A stretch of 64,000 nucleotides of DNA from Daucus carota subsp. sativus (lineage: Eukaryota; Streptophyta; Magnoliopsida; Apiales; Apiaceae): NCBI RefSeq assembly GCF_001625215.2, contig NC_030384.2:26772527-26836526 (forward strand), in the 5' to 3' direction. This document shows positions 61,310-64,000 of this stretch, piece after piece. The position numbers and the translations under genes are program-made. The number at the start of each line of letters is the position of its first letter. Position 1 is the stretch's first letter. The notes under the pieces are model-generated. The model made no database searches. It saw only the letters and a list, made by a program, of their open reading frames with translations, and had not been told where the DNA came from.

Positions 61310-61597
61310 ATGAAGAGGATACTTTATCTAGTGTTTGTTCTCCCATTGTTGATAACCATGTTGATGAACTCTGGCATGTCCATGAACGTGAAGTCACTGA
61401 TGGCAGAAATGAATCTCCACGACATCGAGGTGCGGAAACTATCTGCTGTTGCAGGGAGCAACTCTGAGCATCCTGGTGTGAACAGTGATGTGAACAACCA
61501 CCATTTTATTCCGAGGCAGGACTATGGGAAATATGGTGGTGGAACTCCCAGTGGAGGACCTGATGATAACAGTGATAAGTCACAAGAGAAGAATTAG
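61310..61597 (+). CDS. Small secreted peptide precursor, family not recognised
   Basis: A 95-aa protein from the ATG at 61310. The 5'UTR carries a good GT-AG intron (61201-61292: tctg|gtaagt ... ttttgcag|tgtgag), a TATA box lies at 61126, and AT-rich 3' sequence follows, so this looks like a real gene. Layout: signal peptide (about 1-24, KRILYLVFVLPLLITMLM), a variable middle, then a polar tail with HHFIPRQDYGKYGGGTPSGG and an acidic end. There is no Cys after the leader. The layout, with a DY dipeptide (the sulfation context of PSK, PSY, RGF and CIF peptides) near Pro/Gly residues, resembles processed plant peptide hormones. I could not match it to PSY, RGF, CIF, CLE, CEP, PIP or SCOOP. Function unknown; secretion is inferred. 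Confidence 0.75.
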   Translation: MKRILYLVFVLPLLITMLMNSGMSMNVKSLMAEMNLHDIEVRKLSAVAGSNSEHPGVNSDVNNHHFIPRQDYGKYGGGTPSGGPDDNSDKSQEKN

Positions 61598-62131
61598 GTT
61601 TTGTGTATTGTTGAACTTCTAAAGTCATATGAGCAATAAGTTGTTTCAGTTGTTAATGAATAGTGTTTAGTTTGAGACTTTGAGTAAATCTGTAAATGTG
61701 GTATGTGTAATTGAGCATGCAGTGTGCTTATACTATGTGATATTGTACTTGTAAACTAAAGGATATGGATATGTTTAATATGTACCTTTTCTTGCCTGGT
61801 TATATTTCTTTAGACAAGCGGGTCAAGAATCTGAAGCACTTGAAGCAGAAAAAATACGAAGAGGATGAAATCTGAAATCAAGTCATATTCAAGCAGTTAA
61901 CCGACCTGAATCTCTAATACCGGTTGTTGAGGAAACAAAAACGAAAGTGAATAAACAAAAAAAATGAAAATAAACGACAATCAAACAAGACAAAATTTAT
62001 TGAAGGATTAGGAATGAGGCTCACTTAGGGTATATCAGAGTGTAATTTGATCCTAAAAGATTAGGAGATTGTAATGATTTATAAACAAGAGTTTTAATCA
62101 TTGGAAAAACTGTCTAATGCATGATTCAGAC
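61598..62131. other. Convergent 3' flanks
   Basis: Spacer between the tail-to-tail peptide gene (plus) and EDS1-type gene (minus). It probably contains both polyadenylation regions; no gene. Confidence 0.5.
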
Positions 62132-63657
62132 TTATGTTGGTCTGGAAGTGTTTTCCAAATTCCACCATTGCCGAAGAATAGATTTTTCCCAGAACACATC
62201 TTCCTGCAACACTTTAGCCTCATTCCAGTGTAGAATCTGGTTCTCCAATCTCAGAATTCTCTCCTTCAGATCTTCATACGAGCTCTTTTTACAAAGAAGC
62301 ATTAGCTCCTCTACTTCAGCCCAAAAACATGACTCTGTAATTGATTCTATGGGCAACTTTTTCCTGTGATCCGACCATCTCTGAGTCAACTTGAACACAC
62401 TAGACCTACCATTTAACATGAATGGTCCTGTGTTATCATTCAATCCACGTACATAGTAGGCAGCAATTGCTATAGGCTCTACGAGTTGTCGGTCCTTGGC
62501 ACCCAACTCTATCCATTCTTTCTTTGCCTCGAATTCATCCGGGAGTTGATACATTTTTATCATTTCTACTATTTCATCCCACATTGCTCCTAGTTGCAGC
62601 CCTACCACTCCAGCAATGAGGTCTTGTTCATCAGCTTTCGTCTTCGTTGCAAAATAATAACCCCCCTTGCGCAGCTCACAATCCTTGCGGTATTCTTGCA
62701 ACCAATTGTGTTTTTCTTTGATGCTTTCTTTGTCTATTTTTTCCTCGCGTCTTAACTTCTGCTGCTCATAGTCCTCTGCTGCTAGAAGACAGAGCTTTGC
62801 TCTTAAGCTCTGCAATTTCAGTACAATTGTGTTTACTCATCACATAAATCCTTTTAAATAACGCACAGTTATAGATAAGGAAAGTAAATACTCACGAAGC
62901 CAAGGTCATCAAGTGCTCTACCGCCTGTCTTCAGAGCCTCAGCAGATAAAGAATCCAAATAAGTGATCACTCTGTCTGTCTCTGCACTATGTTGCAATAT
63001 GTCGTTATAGAGCAAACTTTCTTCTAAGATTTGTCCCGCGAAATTGGTACCTTCATCTCTAGATTGTAACTGAGAAGAATGAGACAAAAACTGCAGAACA
63101 GCATTTGAATTCCTCACCACAACCATTTTTCTATTTCTAGTGCAAAATATAAATGTTCCGAAAGGTCTGTAAGGGCTAAGATCTACAAAACTAGAAAAAT
63201 TCTGCACCAGCAAATTTGTGCATCCCATGAGGTTGCAGGCAACATTGCTTGCTACAGAGGACAAATTTGTCAAGACATTCTCAACAAACGACGATGCCTC
63301 TCTTGATGTAATAAGAGAAGTGTGCTTGTAAAATATGGATCTCGGATTAGAAAAGTCAAGTACTTGTTGTAGCCCTCCCTCGAAAGCATTACAAGGAGCA
63401 AACATTATGCGAGGAACAATGTCATACTTTGTCACAAAATGAATGAAGTACTGACTCCAATTTTCTCGATTGATAGCATGGGGGAAAATATGATTACCAA
63501 CTAACGGACATCCAAAAGTCACACATCTAGGAGCTGCGCTGCATTCTGTATTTGTATATTTTTCCAAAAACCAAAGTGTTGCGAAAATGGCCATTGGACC
63601 ACCTGAGCTATGCCCTGCAAACACTACTTGTTTTCCTTCTCTGATAGTTTCATCAAC
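62132..63657 (-). CDS. EDS1: EDS1-type immune regulator, last two exons (partial)
   Basis: Two exons (minus): 63657-62896 and 62809-62132, joined in phase 0, 479 codons; exon 1 lies beyond the right edge (acceptor ttgtttag at 63658-63665). The lipase-like part has the nucleophile elbow AGHSSGGPMA, PRCVTFGCPLVG and FVTKYDIVPRI. The EP domain has WDEIVEMIKMYQLPDEFEAK, LVEPIAIAAYY, GPFMLNGRSSVFKLTQRW and the family ending CFWAEVEEL...LRQWW. The combination marks EDS1 rather than PAD4 or SAG101. EDS1 forms exclusive heterodimers with PAD4 or SAG101 in cytosol and nucleus and relays TIR-NLR signals; lipase activity is not required. Ser and Asp of the triad are visible, but I see no clear counterpart of the catalytic His (segment ILEESLLYNDILQH). 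No break in the visible part. Confidence 0.9.
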
Positions 63658-64000
63658 CTAAACAACAATCACAAATTCGGGTTTTTCAAATAGAATCAAC
63701 AAACTTATAGCACCAGTCCATAACACAATGTGGGAATCTAAGCATGTTAGACAATCAATTCTACATAACAAGAAGTTTGTTCTCCAACTTAAATGGTTAT
63801 TCTAAATCCGCAAAAAAAAAAATTGAGATTAGGAGTGACAATTTCGAGTAACTGGTCGTGTTCGTGTCAAGCTAAAATCCCTTAAAATTGAATAAAACTG
63901 AAAATTAGAAGTTTTTAGAAATGAAATTTTAATTTCGGATCAATCGGGTGATTTCTGGGTCACTTTCGGGTTTTGCCTCAGTAAATCAGATTGCGGATTA
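63658..64000 (-). other. EDS1 intron 1 (part)
   Basis: From the acceptor at 63658 to the window edge there is no coding frame continuing the lipase domain, so this is intron. The donor and exon 1 are outside. A MITE-like or random AT-rich content cannot be told apart here. Confidence 0.6.

Noticed and set aside
1..64000. tRNA, rRNA, snoRNA genes and CRISPR arrays
   Set aside because: No intact tRNA A/B box pair with cloverleaf, rRNA segment or regularly spaced repeat array was found; tRNA-like motifs seen were SINE or primer-site remnants.

Overview
The window is nuclear DNA of a flowering plant, almost certainly a eudicot. It is AT-rich, its genes carry many GT-AG introns, and it holds plant-only families (CNGC channel, G-type lectin receptor kinase, EDS1, DUF707) plus Copia, Helitron, MITE and Au-SINE repeats. 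I cannot name the species; an asterid is possible but is only a guess. Exon models were joined by hand from reading frame, splice sites and family knowledge; every complete multi-exon model keeps phase throughout.

Layout. 1-4.7 kb: the N-terminal part of an LRR receptor-like protein (minus, cut by the left edge), divergent from a single-exon G-type lectin receptor kinase that lacks its PAN domain. 6.0-8.4 kb: a 7-exon UDP-xylose-type transporter (minus). 9.6-17.1 kb: a 14-exon DUF707 gene (minus). 18.4-24.1 kb: a small Mutator-like MITE split by a very young complete Copia retrotransposon with identical 489-bp LTRs and an open gag-pol frame. 24.1-27.1 kb: a MITE array, an Au-SINE fragment and an old decayed Copia. 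27.9-33.3 kb: a CNGC15-type channel (minus, 7 exons). 34.7-42.4 kb: an NCRK-type receptor kinase (minus, 9 coding exons and a probable 2-kb 5'UTR intron). 42.5-43.4 kb: three MITEs side by side. 44.6-48.6 kb: a WAV3-type RING/VWA E3 ligase (minus). 48.6-61.1 kb: a gene-poor stretch made largely of DNA transposons (two hAT-like MITEs, a 1.4-kb Helitron, a 1.7-kb Harbinger-like element, a truncated second Helitron end). 61.1-61.6 kb: a small secreted peptide gene with a TATA box and a 5'UTR intron. 62.1-64.0 kb: the last two exons of an EDS1-type immune regulator (minus, cut by the right edge).

How the genes relate. The order UXT - DUF707 - CNGC15 - NCRK matches, from memory, Arabidopsis At2g28315 - At2g28310 - At2g28260 - At2g28250, so this looks like a conserved ancestral block. 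RLP, lectin kinase, CNGC15, NCRK and EDS1 all belong to surface signalling or immunity, but nothing shows joint regulation. The UDP-xylose transporter and the DUF707 protein (type II membrane anchor and a DED motif like that of GT-A glycosyltransferases) could both work in Golgi polysaccharide synthesis. I found no clear wholly new system. The best leads are the secreted peptide, the hairpins enclosing both LTR/internal junctions of the young Copia element, and the UXT/DUF707 pairing.
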